Assembly: GCF_002101555.1 (NCBI RefSeq)
Contig: NZ_LQOL01000111.1
Span: 62,001 to 126,000, forward strand
Source: Mycolicibacterium canariasense
Lineage (GTDB): Bacteria; Actinomycetota; Actinomycetes; Mycobacteriales; Mycobacteriaceae
Reading direction: 5' to 3'
DNA: 64,000 nt
The position numbers and the translations under genes were made by a program. The notes under the pieces were generated by a model. It saw nothing but the letters and a program-made list of their open reading frames with translations. It made no database searches and had not been told where the DNA came from. Below, one piece after another: positions 1 to 8,750 of this stretch (position 1 is its first letter; every line of letters starts with the position of its first letter).

Positions 1-945
1 AACATCCTGAACCAGGCGTTGCTGCGCAAGATGATGCATCAGGATCCGACGGCCAGCACGACCCATTACGAACTGACCGAACTCGGCGACGAGACCCGGC
101 ACATGGTGATGTTCGGCAAGGCGATCGCCAAGGTCGGCGCGGAGCCGGTGCGGCCCAGGCTGTATCAGCGCATCATCATCAACGGCCTGCCGTTCATCTT
201 TCGCGGCTCGGTGCTGTGGGTGGCCGCGTTGATCGGCGAGGAGATCTTCGATTCGCTGCAGCGGCAGATGATGGACGATCCCGAACTGCAGCCGATGGTC
301 CAGCGGCTCATGCGGATTCACGTCACCGAGGAGGCGCGACACATCCAATTCGCCCGCGACGGACTGCGTAAGCGCACGCCGACGATGTCGCGGTGGAAGC
401 GGTTCTGGATCGGCAACCTCAACGGGGCCGGCGGTTTGTTCTTCCGTTTCCTGTTCACCAACAAGGTGCAGTACGCCAGGGTGGGCCTGGACGCCCGCGC
501 GGCCCGCCGGATGGCGCGTAACTCTGCTCACCGCAAGCAGACCCAGATCTCCGGTTTTGCCCCGCTGGCGGCGTTCCTCGAAGAGGTCGGTCTACTCGGC
601 CCGATCGCCCGACGAGTGTGGCGACGTTCCGGGTTCCTTCCCGCGACGGTCCCGGCGGCCCCGCGGCTCGACGAGGGCGAAGACGAATTCGTCGAGGACG
701 TCTACGACGGCCCTGCCACGGTGAACGGGCGGGCGGTACGCGTCCGGCTGACCGGACACCTGGACCCGATCGACGGGAAATACCACTGGCAGGGCACGGT
801 GTTCGACGAGCTCACCGAGGCCCCGCGCGGCGCCGCCACCGTCACGATCGACGGAAATACGGTGCAGGGCAAGTGCACCGAACGCTCCCAGCAAGGCGGC
901 TATCAGATCGCCGGCGCGGGTTCGCCGCCCTTTCGCTTGGCGTGA
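1..945 (+). CDS. AurF-like diiron oxygenase with C-terminal DUF4873 domain, 5'-truncated
   Basis: The reading frame is open from the first base, so the true start lies left of the window. The visible part contains the helical ferritin-like fold of the AurF / p-aminobenzoate N-oxygenase family, including EEIFDSL near codon 82 and an E-E-x-x-H iron-ligand motif (TEEARHIQ) near codon 110. The last ~85 residues (from EFVEDVYDGPATV) match the DUF4873 domain that mycobacteria often append to AurF-like or monooxygenase proteins. Members use a carboxylate-bridged di-iron centre to oxygenate amines or other substrates; the substrate here is unknown. Its 3' end overlaps the convergent MFS gene by 43 bp. 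Confidence 0.8.
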   Translation, partial: NILNQALLRKMMHQDPTASTTHYELTELGDETRHMVMFGKAIAKVGAEPVRPRLYQRIIINGLPFIFRGSVLWVAALIGEEIFDSLQRQMMDDPELQPMVQRLMRIHVTEEARHIQFARDGLRKRTPTMSRWKRFWIGNLNGAGGLFFRFLFTNKVQYARVGLDARAARRMARNSAHRKQTQISGFAPLAAFLEEVGLLGPIARRVWRRSGFLPATVPAAPRLDEGEDEFVEDVYDGPATVNGRAVRVRLTGHLDPIDGKYHWQGTVFDELTEAPRGAATVTIDGNTVQGKCTERSQQGGYQIAGAGSPPFRLA

Positions 946-2102
946 CCGAACACCAGCACCGCGATCGCGAACACGGCGCCGACACCACCGGAGATCAGCA
1001 GCGGCACGGTGCCCTGGCCGGCACCGGCACCCCAGGCCAGTCCCGCCCACACCCCCGCGAACAGGATGGCGAATCCGCTCGCACCCTGGAAAACACCTTG
1101 CGCGCTGGCCTGTACGTCCGGGCCGACCAGCGACGAGATCCACGCCTTGCCCACCCCGTCGGTGCAGCCGGTGAACAGTCCGTACACGCCGATCAACAGC
1201 CAGGCCGCCACCGGATCGTCGGTCAGGCCCAACCCGGCGTAACCGATCGCAAAGAACACCAGGCCGATGCCGAACACCTGGATCCGACCGATCCGGTCGG
1301 CCAGCACTCCGGCCGGGTAGCTGCTCAGTGCGTAGACGGCGTTGTAACCGACGTAGGCCAGAATCACCTCCACGACCGAGAAGCCGATCTCGTTGAGCCG
1401 CAGCAACAACAGTGCGTCGGGGAAGTTGATGATTCCGAATACAACGAGCGCACTTGCGGTGCGCCAGTACCGACCCGGCAGATCTTTCACGTGCGCGAAG
1501 ATCGGTGGGCGCGCCGCGCGCTCCGGGCGCTTGCGCTCCCGAGACAGGAACACCAGCGCCACGCTGAGGACCGCCGGCACCGCGGCCACCCACAGCAGCG
1601 GCGCGATCTGATGATCCAGCAGCTCGTAGCCGGCCAGCCCGATGAGCGGTCCGATGACCGCCCCGAAGGTGTCCATGGCGCGGTGGAAACCGAACACCCG
1701 GCCCCGGTGCGCGTCGTCGACGTCGACCACCAACAGCGCGTCACGCGGGACGCCGCGTAGCCCTTTACCCAGCCGGTCGACGACCCGACCTGCCAGCACG
1801 CCCTGCCAGGACGCGAACGCCGCCACCATGATCTTGCCCAGGGCCGCCATGCCGTACCCGGTGGCGATGAGCGGGCGGCGCGCGAACCGGTCCCCCAGCG
1901 GGCCGGAGGCCAGCTTGGTCAGCGACGCGGCACCTTCGGCCGCGCCTTCGATCGCGCCGACCACGGCGGGTGGCGCGCCAAGCACGGTGGTCAGGTAGAT
2001 CGGCAATAGCGGGTAGAGCAACTCGCTGGCGGTGTCCTGCAGAAAGGACACCGCGGAGAGCACGCGAACGTTGCGGGTGAGCCAGCCGGCGGGCACCCGC
2101 AC
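903..2102 (-). CDS. MFS transporter, drug/metabolite efflux type
   Basis: An integral membrane protein of about 400 residues with the 12-helix pattern of the major facilitator superfamily. The loop signature GPLGDRFARRPLI follows TM2 and a related motif (GVLADRIGRI) lies between TM7 and TM8. The substrate cannot be told from sequence. The frame is open to a GTG at 2129, but that lies 3 bp from an operator palindrome; GTG 2102, preceded by the purine-rich GGGGCGGGG, is the more believable start, and GTG 2096 is also possible. It is divergent from the F420-dependent enzyme at 2159, so the KstR-type site between them could affect both genes. Confidence 0.8.
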   Translation of the reverse strand: MRVPAGWLTRNVRVLSAVSFLQDTASELLYPLLPIYLTTVLGAPPAVVGAIEGAAEGAASLTKLASGPLGDRFARRPLIATGYGMAALGKIMVAAFASWQGVLAGRVVDRLGKGLRGVPRDALLVVDVDDAHRGRVFGFHRAMDTFGAVIGPLIGLAGYELLDHQIAPLLWVAAVPAVLSVALVFLSRERKRPERAARPPIFAHVKDLPGRYWRTASALVVFGIINFPDALLLLRLNEIGFSVVEVILAYVGYNAVYALSSYPAGVLADRIGRIQVFGIGLVFFAIGYAGLGLTDDPVAAWLLIGVYGLFTGCTDGVGKAWISSLVGPDVQASAQGVFQGASGFAILFAGVWAGLAWGAGAGQGTVPLLISGGVGAVFAIAVLVFGHAKRKGGEPAPAI

Positions 2103-2132
2103 ATCATGCCCCGCCCCAATCCGACACACAGA

Positions 2133-2150
2133 ACTAGAACACGTTCTAGT
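2133..2150. promoter_or_regulatory. KstR-type operator with overlapping -10
   Basis: Perfect 8-bp inverted repeat ACTAGAAC-AC-GTTCTAGT. Its core TAGAACACGTTCTA (2135-2148) fits TnnAACnnGTTnnA, the motif bound by the mycobacterial cholesterol-catabolism repressor KstR. A -10-like TAGTAT (2147-2152) overlaps its right arm and ends six bases before ATG 2159, so the plus-strand transcript is probably leaderless and repressible by occlusion. Confidence 0.7.
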
Positions 2151-2158
2151 ATCGCCTC

Positions 2159-3040
2159 ATGCGGTTCACCTATGCGGAAGCCATGACCGACCCGAGTTAC
2201 TACATCCCGCTCGCCAAAGCGGCCGATGCGGCCGGCTATCACGCCATGACCATTCCGGACAGCATCGCCTACCCCGAGGTGTCGGACTCCAAATACCTGT
2301 ACACGGCGGACGGCAACCGCGAATTCCTGGACGGCAAATCCTTCATCGAGTCGTTTGCACTCATCGGCGCACTATCGGCCGTCACCACCAATCTGCACTT
2401 CAACATCTTCGTGCTGAAGCTGCCGATCCGACCGCCGGCGCTGGTCGCCAAGCAGGCCGGGTCCCTGGCCGCTCTGTTCGGCAACCGGCTGGGTCTGGGT
2501 GTCGGCACCAGCCCGTGGCCCGAGGACTACGAGATCATGGGCGTGCCGTTCGCCAAGCGCGGCAAGCGGATGGACGAGTGCATCGACGTCATCCGCGGCC
2601 TGACCTCGGGTGACTACTTCGAGTACCACGGCGAGTTCTACGACATTCCCAGCATCAAGATGACGCCCGCACCCACCAAGCCGGTGCCCATCCTGGTCGG
2701 CGGTCATGCCGACGCCGCACTCAAGCGCGCCGCACGCAACGACGGCTGGATGCACGGCGGCGGCGACCCCGAAGAACTCGACCCGCTCCTGGCGAAGCTG
2801 CAGCAGTACCGCGAAACCGAGGAGCGCATCGGGCAGGCCGACGATTTCCAGATCCACGTCATCTCGATCGACGGGTTCTCGCTGGACGGTGTCAAGCGCC
2901 TCGAAGACAAGGGCGTGACTGACGTGATCGTCGGCTTCCGGGTGCCCTACATCATGGGCGAGGACACCGAGCCGCTGGACACCAAGATCCGCAACCTGGA
3001 GTGGTTCGCCGAGAACGTCATCGCGAAGGCCAACGGTTAG
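2159..3040 (+). CDS. LLM-class F420-dependent oxidoreductase
   Basis: A 293-residue luciferase-like monooxygenase fold protein. It starts MRFTYAEAM with the usual beta-strand, carries the family segment LGLGVGTSPWPEDYE near residue 115 (the active-site/substrate loop) and the phosphate-binding PVPILVGGHADAALKRAARN near residue 180. In mycobacteria this group normally uses coenzyme F420. The substrate is unknown; the KstR-type operator overlapping its promoter suggests a role connected with sterol or other isoprenoid degradation. ATG 2159 is supported by the -10 position (leaderless). Confidence 0.85.
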   Translation: MRFTYAEAMTDPSYYIPLAKAADAAGYHAMTIPDSIAYPEVSDSKYLYTADGNREFLDGKSFIESFALIGALSAVTTNLHFNIFVLKLPIRPPALVAKQAGSLAALFGNRLGLGVGTSPWPEDYEIMGVPFAKRGKRMDECIDVIRGLTSGDYFEYHGEFYDIPSIKMTPAPTKPVPILVGGHADAALKRAARNDGWMHGGGDPEELDPLLAKLQQYRETEERIGQADDFQIHVISIDGFSLDGVKRLEDKGVTDVIVGFRVPYIMGEDTEPLDTKIRNLEWFAENVIAKANG

Positions 3041-3102
3041 CCCGAACGTGAACCGGTGGGCGACCTCCCGGCAGAACCTCGCCTACGAGTTCACGTTCGG
3101 GC
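3040..3102. terminator. Inverted repeat between convergent genes
   Basis: A perfect 14-bp inverted repeat, GCCCGAACGTGAAC (3040-3053) and GTTCACGTTCGGGC (3089-3102), separated by 35 bp. It overlaps the stop codons of the F420 enzyme and of the convergent ROK gene, so it could end both transcripts. The loop is long for an intrinsic terminator and there is no T-run, so an alternative role such as a protein site or mRNA 3'-end protection remains open. Confidence 0.5.
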
Positions 3103-4260
3103 GACAAGCGCGTCCACGGCGCGCGCACTGAGCACCTCGTCGAGCGCCATGGCCGCACTGCCCACCGGCGCCGCGGTACCGCCGTGCGCCGAGGCCACCA
3201 CCTCCAGCTCGCGGGTGGCCATCGTGGTTGCGTTGCCGTACAACGCTTCTCGCAATCCCGCGACGAAGATGTCGTAGGCGCCGGCCATATCGCCGGTGAT
3301 GACGAGCACCTTGGGGTTGAGCAGGTTCACCGCCGGAGCGATGCCCTCACCCACGTACCGCCCGCTGTCGCGGATCATCCGGCGGGTTTCGGGGTCGCCG
3401 CCGTTGGCCAGCTCGACCACGTCACGCAAATGTCGGACGGTGTAGCCGCGCTGCTGCAGCTCGTGCACGATGGCCCAGCCACCCGCGACGGTCTCCAGGC
3501 ATCCGGTGTCGCCGCACCGGCACGGACGCCCCTTGGCCGCGGCGATCTTGTTGTGGCCGAATTCGCCTGCGGCGCCGGAGGCTCCGCGCTGCAGAGCACC
3601 ACCGGCGATGATGCCGGCACCGAGCCCGGTCGAGGCCTTGAGCACCAGCAGGTCGGTGTGGCCTTCGAGTTCGCCGCCGCGCTCGGCGAGCGCGATCGCG
3701 TTGGCGTCGTTGTCCAGGATCACCGGGATCGCGTCGAACCGATCGGCGAAGTACGGCCGCAAGGCCACCCCGTCCCAGCCCGGCAGGATGGGCGAATCCC
3801 GGCTGCAGCCACGCTCGCGGTCCACCGGCCCGGGCAGGCTCAGACCGATCCCGAACACCGTCGCGGACGGGCGGTCCTCGAGCAGCACATCGAGACCCTT
3901 GACCACGTCGGGCATCAGGTCGTCGGGGCCCAGGGCCATCTCCTGGTCGATATCCGACAGCCGCAGGATCACTCCGGCCAGATCGCACACCGCCAGCCGG
4001 GTCCGGCTGATGCCGACGGCCACCGACAGCACGACGCCGGCGTGGGTGTTGAAGCTGACCGGGGTGGCCGGCCGGCCACCGGTCGACGGGACCTGCTCAC
4101 CTTCGAGCACCAGTCCGGCGTCGGCCAGCGCCGCGAGGCGGGCGGCCACCGCGGTCCGGGACAGCCCCGTGACGGCGGTGATATCGGCGCGTGTGGTTTC
4201 ACCCCGTTCCCTGATCAGGGTGAAGACGTCGCCGGCGGTGGCCATGACCCGATTGAACAC
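3091..4260 (-). CDS. ROK-family transcriptional regulator (NagC/XylR type)
   Basis: A 389-residue ROK protein. The N-terminal winged helix (TRADITAVTGLSRTAVAARL, about residues 22-41) is followed by the sugar-kinase-like domain with DNDANAIALAE near residue 180 and the ROK zinc motif CRCGDTGCLE near residue 245. Such proteins repress sugar-uptake or catabolic genes and are released by a sugar or phosphosugar. It is divergent from the MFS gene at 4344 (83 bp apart), the most obvious target. The start is GTG 4260; ATG 4245 is an in-frame alternative. No ribosome-binding site is clear for either. Confidence 0.85.
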   Translation of the reverse strand: MFNRVMATAGDVFTLIRERGETTRADITAVTGLSRTAVAARLAALADAGLVLEGEQVPSTGGRPATPVSFNTHAGVVLSVAVGISRTRLAVCDLAGVILRLSDIDQEMALGPDDLMPDVVKGLDVLLEDRPSATVFGIGLSLPGPVDRERGCSRDSPILPGWDGVALRPYFADRFDAIPVILDNDANAIALAERGGELEGHTDLLVLKASTGLGAGIIAGGALQRGASGAAGEFGHNKIAAAKGRPCRCGDTGCLETVAGGWAIVHELQQRGYTVRHLRDVVELANGGDPETRRMIRDSGRYVGEGIAPAVNLLNPKVLVITGDMAGAYDIFVAGLREALYGNATTMATRELEVVASAHGGTAAPVGSAAMALDEVLSARAVDALVART

Positions 4261-4343
4261 CGAAAACGTAAGTTACGCCACTTTGACCTCATATAGACAA
4301 AAGTCGGTTGGCCGAGTGACCTAAGTGGCCCTACGCTGATCAC

Positions 4344-5579
4344 GTGTCCCGCACAATCGCCCAACCGCACCGGCCACTGTCCGTCGTCGCCCCCGACCCG
4401 ACCGTGCGCTGGCTGGCCGTGTTGGCGCTGGCGCTGGGCGGTTTCGGCATCGGCACCACGGAATTCGTGGCCATGGGGCTGCTGCCCGATATCGCCGCGA
4501 GCCTGCACGTCTCCGAGCCGACCGCCGGTCATGTCATCTCCGCGTACGCCCTCGGCGTGGTGATCGGCGCCCCGCTCATCGCGGCGCTGACGGCGCGGGT
4601 GAACCGCAAGACGCTGGTGCTCGCCTTGATGACGCTGTTCACGGTGGGCAACTTGGCCAGCGTGTTCGCCCCGAGCTACGGCACGCTGGTGGCCGCCCGG
4701 TTCGTCGCGGGCATCCCGCACGGCGCTTTCTTCGGCATCGCCGCGCTCGTGGCCGCCCACCTGATGGGCCCGCAGAACCGGGCCAAGGCCGTCGCGCACG
4801 TGCTGACCGGTCTGACCGTGGCGACCGTCGTGGGGGTGCCCGTCGCGTCGGCGCTCGGGCAGCACTTCGGCTGGCGCAGCGCCTTCGGCCTGGTGGTGGC
4901 CATCGGGCTGGTGACCCTGACCGCCATCTGGTTCTGGGTGCCCAACCTGCGCTCCATGCACGTCACCAGCCCGCTCACCGAGTTGGGCGCGCTGCGCCGG
5001 GTGCAGGTGTGGCTGGCTCTGCTGGTCGGGATGGTGGGCTTCGGCGGCATGTTCGCCGTGTACACCTACGTCGCCACCACCATGACCGACGTCGCCGGGC
5101 TGCCGCGCGCCCTGGTGCCGCTGGCCCTGATGGCCTTCGGGCTCGGGATGGTGATCGGCAATCTGGCCGGCGGCCGGATGGCCGATATCTCGGTGGTGCG
5201 CGGGCTGTACCTGTCCATCACCGCGCTCGGCGTGGTGCTGGCCCTGTTCGTGCTGGCCGCGCACAACCCGTGGACCGCACTGTTCGGACTGTTCCTCATC
5301 GGCGCCGCGGGATCGGCGATCGGCCCCGCCCTGCAGACCCGGTTGATGGACGTGGCGCACGACGCCCAGACGCTGGCCGCCGCGCTCAACCACTCGGCGC
5401 TGAACATCGCCAACGCCACCGGCGCGTGGATCGGCGGTGTGGTGATCGCCGCGGGTTACGGCTACACCGCGCCCGCCGCGGCGGGCGCGGTGCTGACGCT
5501 GGCCGGCTTGGCGGTGCTGACGCTCTCCGTCGCCTTGCAGCGCACCACCCGTCGCCGAGCGGCCGTGTCTGCACAGTGA
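4344..5579 (+). CDS. MFS transporter, DHA1/AraJ-like efflux type
   Basis: A 411-residue, 12-helix membrane protein. The N-terminal segment GFGIGTTEFVAMGLLPDIA (about residue 33) is the hallmark of the AraJ / sugar-efflux and chloramphenicol-resistance-like branch of DHA1 transporters, followed by the motif-A-like loop ALTARVNRKTL. The gene starts with GTG 4344 and has a basic cytoplasmic C-terminus (TTRRR). It is divergent from the ROK regulator, a common repressor-exporter arrangement; a sugar or sugar-derivative substrate is inferred from that pairing only. Confidence 0.8.
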   Translation: MSRTIAQPHRPLSVVAPDPTVRWLAVLALALGGFGIGTTEFVAMGLLPDIAASLHVSEPTAGHVISAYALGVVIGAPLIAALTARVNRKTLVLALMTLFTVGNLASVFAPSYGTLVAARFVAGIPHGAFFGIAALVAAHLMGPQNRAKAVAHVLTGLTVATVVGVPVASALGQHFGWRSAFGLVVAIGLVTLTAIWFWVPNLRSMHVTSPLTELGALRRVQVWLALLVGMVGFGGMFAVYTYVATTMTDVAGLPRALVPLALMAFGLGMVIGNLAGGRMADISVVRGLYLSITALGVVLALFVLAAHNPWTALFGLFLIGAAGSAIGPALQTRLMDVAHDAQTLAAALNHSALNIANATGAWIGGVVIAAGYGYTAPAAAGAVLTLAGLAVLTLSVALQRTTRRRAAVSAQ

Positions 5580-5618
5580 CGCGCCGCGATCCCCGGCATT
5601 TCGAGGACGCTCGCGCCG

Positions 5619-6020
5619 TCAGTCGTCGATGACGTGCACCGCGGCCTCCTCCGCGGAGGCCGCCCCACCGTCGATCCCGACGTCGGTACCGATCAGCTCG
5701 GGTTCGTCGTCGACACCGAAGCCTTCGTTGGGTGCCACCAGCCGGCCGGAGCGCACGTCGCCCACCTCGTCATCGCCGGCCTGCTCGTCGGGGACGTAGG
5801 CGTCGTCCAGCGCCATGGCCGGGTCGGGCACCTCGGCGGCCAGGAACTCGTCGAGCGTGTCGTGATCGCGGGGCTCCTGCCACTTCTCCGGCGGGGAGTA
5901 GCCCTCGTCGAGCAGATCGTCGACACCGCGATCGAGCAGGGTGTCTTCCTGCGTCAGCTGGTCGTCGTCGTCCACGCTGTACAGGCCTGCGGTCTCTTCT
6001 GGCGAATCCGGACTACTCAT
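5619..6020 (-). CDS. DUF5709 domain protein
   Basis: A 133-residue, very acidic, soluble protein. The segment YSVDDDDQLTQEDTLLDRGV and the following DDLLDEGYSPPEKW are typical of DUF5709, an actinobacterial family of unknown function. ATG 6020 was preferred over the upstream GTG 6029 because the family begins close to the SxxxxEE segment; neither has a strong ribosome-binding site. It lies tail to tail with the MFS gene (39 bp apart) and 45 bp downstream of the secreted-protein gene on the same strand. Confidence 0.7.
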   Translation of the reverse strand: MSSPDSPEETAGLYSVDDDDQLTQEDTLLDRGVDDLLDEGYSPPEKWQEPRDHDTLDEFLAAEVPDPAMALDDAYVPDEQAGDDEVGDVRSGRLVAPNEGFGVDDEPELIGTDVGIDGGAASAEEAAVHVIDD

Positions 6021-6065
6021 GGGAACCACGATGGCACCGACGGCGTCGCGCTGCCACCCTCGGGT

Positions 6066-6566
6066 CTACGCGCACAGCGGTGACAACCCGGAAAAGTGCA
6101 CGGCCGGCGCACCGTCGACGGTGACGAAATCGGTGCCCGGTGACCACTCGGTGCCCGGCGTGATCCACGGCGGCACCCCCTGCAGATAGGCGATGGTGAG
6201 GTCGGCGAAGTACCGGACATCGGCCGGGCAGGCCGCATCCTTGGCGGGCTGGGGGTTCCAGGCATGCACCACAACCGGATTCACCAACCGGGTGCCCTGC
6301 GCGCAGTTGGGCTGACACTCCACCGAGCTGTCGGTGCCGGTACCGCGGGCACCGTCGGCACCCCATGAGGTCCACACCATGTCGGTGAGCACCCCGGTGT
6401 TGTCGCAGTTGTAGTCGAAGGTGACCGGCTGCTGCAGCACGACTTCGCCCGGGTCGTAACACTTACCGATGGCGAACACCGGGTCAGTGGGCTGCGCGGC
6501 CGCGACGACCGTCGCACCGAACCAGGCGACGACGGCAACTGCGGGCACCGCGTACAGGCGATTCAC
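6066..6566 (-). CDS. Exported protein of unknown function
   Basis: A 166-residue protein with a short N-terminal signal sequence (MNRLYAVPAVAVVAWFGATV, then AAAQP, probable signal-peptidase I site after residue ~24). The mature part has six cysteines (GKCYDPGE, YNCDNTG, VECQPNC, DAACPAD, SPLCA) that could form disulfides outside the cytoplasm. No domain was recognised. The start is GTG 6566. It is divergent from the VOC gene at 6638 and may share its promoter region. Confidence 0.65.
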   Translation of the reverse strand: MNRLYAVPAVAVVAWFGATVVAAAQPTDPVFAIGKCYDPGEVVLQQPVTFDYNCDNTGVLTDMVWTSWGADGARGTGTDSSVECQPNCAQGTRLVNPVVVHAWNPQPAKDAACPADVRYFADLTIAYLQGVPPWITPGTEWSPGTDFVTVDGAPAVHFSGLSPLCA

Positions 6567-6637
6567 ACGCGGAGACTAACAACACACACCGCAGCGCGCC
6601 GACCTGATGATCCAGCGATGCCCTGCAGAATCGACGC

Positions 6638-7264
6638 ATGACCGTCGACGAGATCGAGGTGGCCGATCCACCGCAGGCCTGGGCCCGGGCGGGGTTCAGT
6701 GTCGATCCCGCCGGCATCGTGCGCGTCGGCGGTGTGCGCATCCGCTGCACGGGACCGAGCAAGGGCACCGGCATCCTCGGATGGTCGTTGCACGACATCG
6801 CGGCCGACGGGTCGCTCGACGGTATCCCGACCCGACGCTCGGACGCCGCGCCCGCCGATCCTGCCACTCATGCCAACGGCGTCACCGCGATCGACCACAT
6901 CGTGATGCTGTCCCCCGACTTGGGGCGGACCGTCGCGGCACTGGCGGCGATCGGGGCACAGCCGCGCCGCGAACGCGACGGCGAGCTCGGCGGCCGGCCG
7001 ATCCGGCAGATCTTCTTCCGCTTCGGACCGGTGATCATCGAGGTGGTTGGTGCGCCCGGGGCATCCGGTGACGGACCGTCGTCGCTGTGGGGCATCACGT
7101 ACGTCGTCGCCGATATCGACGCGACCGCCGCCTTCTTCGGCGGGCGCACCGCGCCGGTCAAGGACGCGGTGCAGCCGGGACGTCGGATCACCACCCTCGA
7201 TCACCGGGCGCTCGGAATGTCGGTGCGCACGGCGATGATCTCCGGACATAAGCTCGACGGGTGA
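6638..7264 (+). CDS. VOC-superfamily (glyoxalase-like) protein
   Basis: A 208-residue protein. The segment AIDHIVMLSPDLGRTVAALAAIGAQP (about residue 86) is the first beta-alpha-beta unit of a vicinal-oxygen-chelate fold, with IDH supplying the first metal-ligand position; the partner unit is LWGITYVVADIDATAAFFGG (about residue 150). The family includes glyoxalases, dioxygenases and resistance proteins, and the specific activity is unknown. The last four bases overlap the GTG start of rnhA, so the two are probably translationally coupled. Confidence 0.7.
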   Translation: MTVDEIEVADPPQAWARAGFSVDPAGIVRVGGVRIRCTGPSKGTGILGWSLHDIAADGSLDGIPTRRSDAAPADPATHANGVTAIDHIVMLSPDLGRTVAALAAIGAQPRRERDGELGGRPIRQIFFRFGPVIIEVVGAPGASGDGPSSLWGITYVVADIDATAAFFGGRTAPVKDAVQPGRRITTLDHRALGMSVRTAMISGHKLDG

Positions 7265-7728
7265 CCCACCCCGTGATCATCCATACCGACGGCGGGTGCC
7301 GGCCCAACCCGGGCCCCGGCGGCTGGGGGGCGGTGCTGCGGCACCGCGAGCACATCCGCGAGATGTGCGGCGGCGACGCCGGCCAGACGAGCAACAACCG
7401 GATGGAACTGACCGCGCCCATCATGGCGCTGGAGGCGTTGACCCGTCCCGTGCTGGTACACCTCTATACCGACAGCACGTACGTGCGCAACGGGATCACC
7501 AAGTGGGTGCTGGGCTGGGAACGGAACGGCTGGTTGACCGCCGCCAAGGAGCCGGTGAAGAACGTCGACCTGTGGCAGCGGTTGCAAGCGGCATGCGCCC
7601 GGCACGAGGTCGAATGGTTCTGGGTGAAAGGTCATTCGGGCGTCGGCGACAACGAGTTGGCCGACGCGTTGGCCACCCGTGGCATGCAGGAAGCCATCGA
7701 GACCGGCCGCGCGACGCTCATCGGCTGA
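7261..7728 (+). CDS. rnhA: Ribonuclease HI
   Basis: A 155-residue RNase HI that cleaves the RNA strand of RNA-DNA hybrids. The catalytic carboxylates are visible: IHTDGGCRPNPGPGGW (first Asp, residue ~10), NNRMELTAPIMAL (Glu ~47), YTDSTYVRNGI (Asp ~71) and the C-terminal VGDNELADALA (Asp ~132), with the KGHSG motif just before. Length equals the stand-alone bacterial enzyme. GTG 7261 overlaps the stop of the VOC gene (GTGA). A hairpin terminator follows directly. Confidence 0.95.
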   Translation: MTHPVIIHTDGGCRPNPGPGGWGAVLRHREHIREMCGGDAGQTSNNRMELTAPIMALEALTRPVLVHLYTDSTYVRNGITKWVLGWERNGWLTAAKEPVKNVDLWQRLQAACARHEVEWFWVKGHSGVGDNELADALATRGMQEAIETGRATLIG

Positions 7729-7735
7729 CCGAGAA

Positions 7736-7766
7736 GACTCGGGCAGCGGCTTCGGCTGCCCGAGTC
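7736..7766. terminator. Hairpin terminator between rnhA and a convergent gene
   Basis: A perfect 12-bp stem, GACTCGGGCAGC and GCTGCCCGAGTC, closes the loop GGCTTCG. It begins seven bases after the rnhA stop and ends eleven bases before the stop of the gene on the other strand, so it can serve both. There is no T-run, as is usual in mycobacteria. Confidence 0.75.
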
Positions 7767-7777
7767 CGGTGGCCCGG

Positions 7778-8716
7778 CTACTTCGAAGAGCCTTCGGAAC
7801 CAGCGTCTTTCGACCCGGTGTCACCCTTCGGCGCCGACGGTGTGGTGTCGGAATCCGCCGTCGTGGTGGTCTTCTTGGGAGCCGGCAGTTTGAAGGTCGG
7901 CAGCTTGAGGGTCGGCAGCTTGAACGTGGGCCGCTTCCAGGTGGGCTTCTTCACCACCGGGGTAGCCGGCACGGGTGATTCGGCTTTCTCGGTGTCGCCC
8001 GTTGCCTTCTCGGTGTCTCCTGTCGCCTCGGTCGAAGGCTCCGGTCCGGCATTGGCCGGGGTTGCGGCGCTGTGCTTGCGCGGCGCTTTCGGCGTCACCT
8101 CTGCCGATGCGGTGGACAGGGTCACCGTCCGGCTGGCTTCCCCTATCGCCGGCGAAGCGACATCCGGTGCAGCCGTCTTGGCCGTCACGGACGGCTGGGT
8201 GAACAACGCCTTCTCCGCGGCGACGAACCCGTCGACGGCGGCCTTGACGGCGTTGACGAAGAAGTTCAGCGCCTGCGCGGGAGTGAATTTGCCGTAGACA
8301 TATGTTCCGTCCAGCCCACTGGCCAACGCGATCTGCGCGCCGGTGGCGATCGGGAACACGAGCGAATGCGTCAGCACGACCGGCTGCTGCGCCAGCCGCT
8401 TGTCCACATTGAGGTTGGTGAGCAGTTGAGTGGCGCCCTTCGCGACGTTGTCCACGGCCAGCGTCACGACATAGAGCGGAACCGTGATGGCTGTCCCGGC
8501 CGGGCCGGCAGGCATCGCGTAATACGGTGCAAAGAAGTTCACCGCGGCCAGTTCGACGGGGAGGGACTTCACCTCACGCACCACCGCGGGCGTGACGTGC
8601 TCGGCGGCCTGTAGCGCCGGCGGCGCGGCCACCGCGCCCGCCGCCGCGATCGCCACGGCGCCGGTCAGCGCCACCATCGGTGTCATCCGGTCACGAACAT
8701 TGCTCAGAGCGTCCAC
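7778..8716 (-). CDS. Exported or envelope-associated protein with Lys/Pro repeat tail
   Basis: A 312-residue protein with a hydrophobic N-terminal segment (ALTGAVAIAAAGAVAAPPA, about residues 18-36) that may be a signal sequence or anchor. Residues ~40-160 form an unrecognised, rather hydrophobic globular domain. The remainder is low complexity: Ala/Thr/Ser-rich, a duplicated 7-mer (TGDTEKA twice, ~residue 233), then a basic pentapeptide repeat with consensus (T/S)(F/L/W)K(L/R)P from about residue 258 to 280, and an acidic Ser/Gly tail. Pro/Lys-rich tails of this type are known in cell-wall-binding mycobacterial proteins, but no function can be assigned. Confidence 0.6.
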   Translation of the reverse strand: MDALSNVRDRMTPMVALTGAVAIAAAGAVAAPPALQAAEHVTPAVVREVKSLPVELAAVNFFAPYYAMPAGPAGTAITVPLYVVTLAVDNVAKGATQLLTNLNVDKRLAQQPVVLTHSLVFPIATGAQIALASGLDGTYVYGKFTPAQALNFFVNAVKAAVDGFVAAEKALFTQPSVTAKTAAPDVASPAIGEASRTVTLSTASAEVTPKAPRKHSAATPANAGPEPSTEATGDTEKATGDTEKAESPVPATPVVKKPTWKRPTFKLPTLKLPTFKLPAPKKTTTTADSDTTPSAPKGDTGSKDAGSEGSSK

Positions 8717-8750
8717 CGCTCCCCCTTCGGTTGGATCGATACAATGAGGT

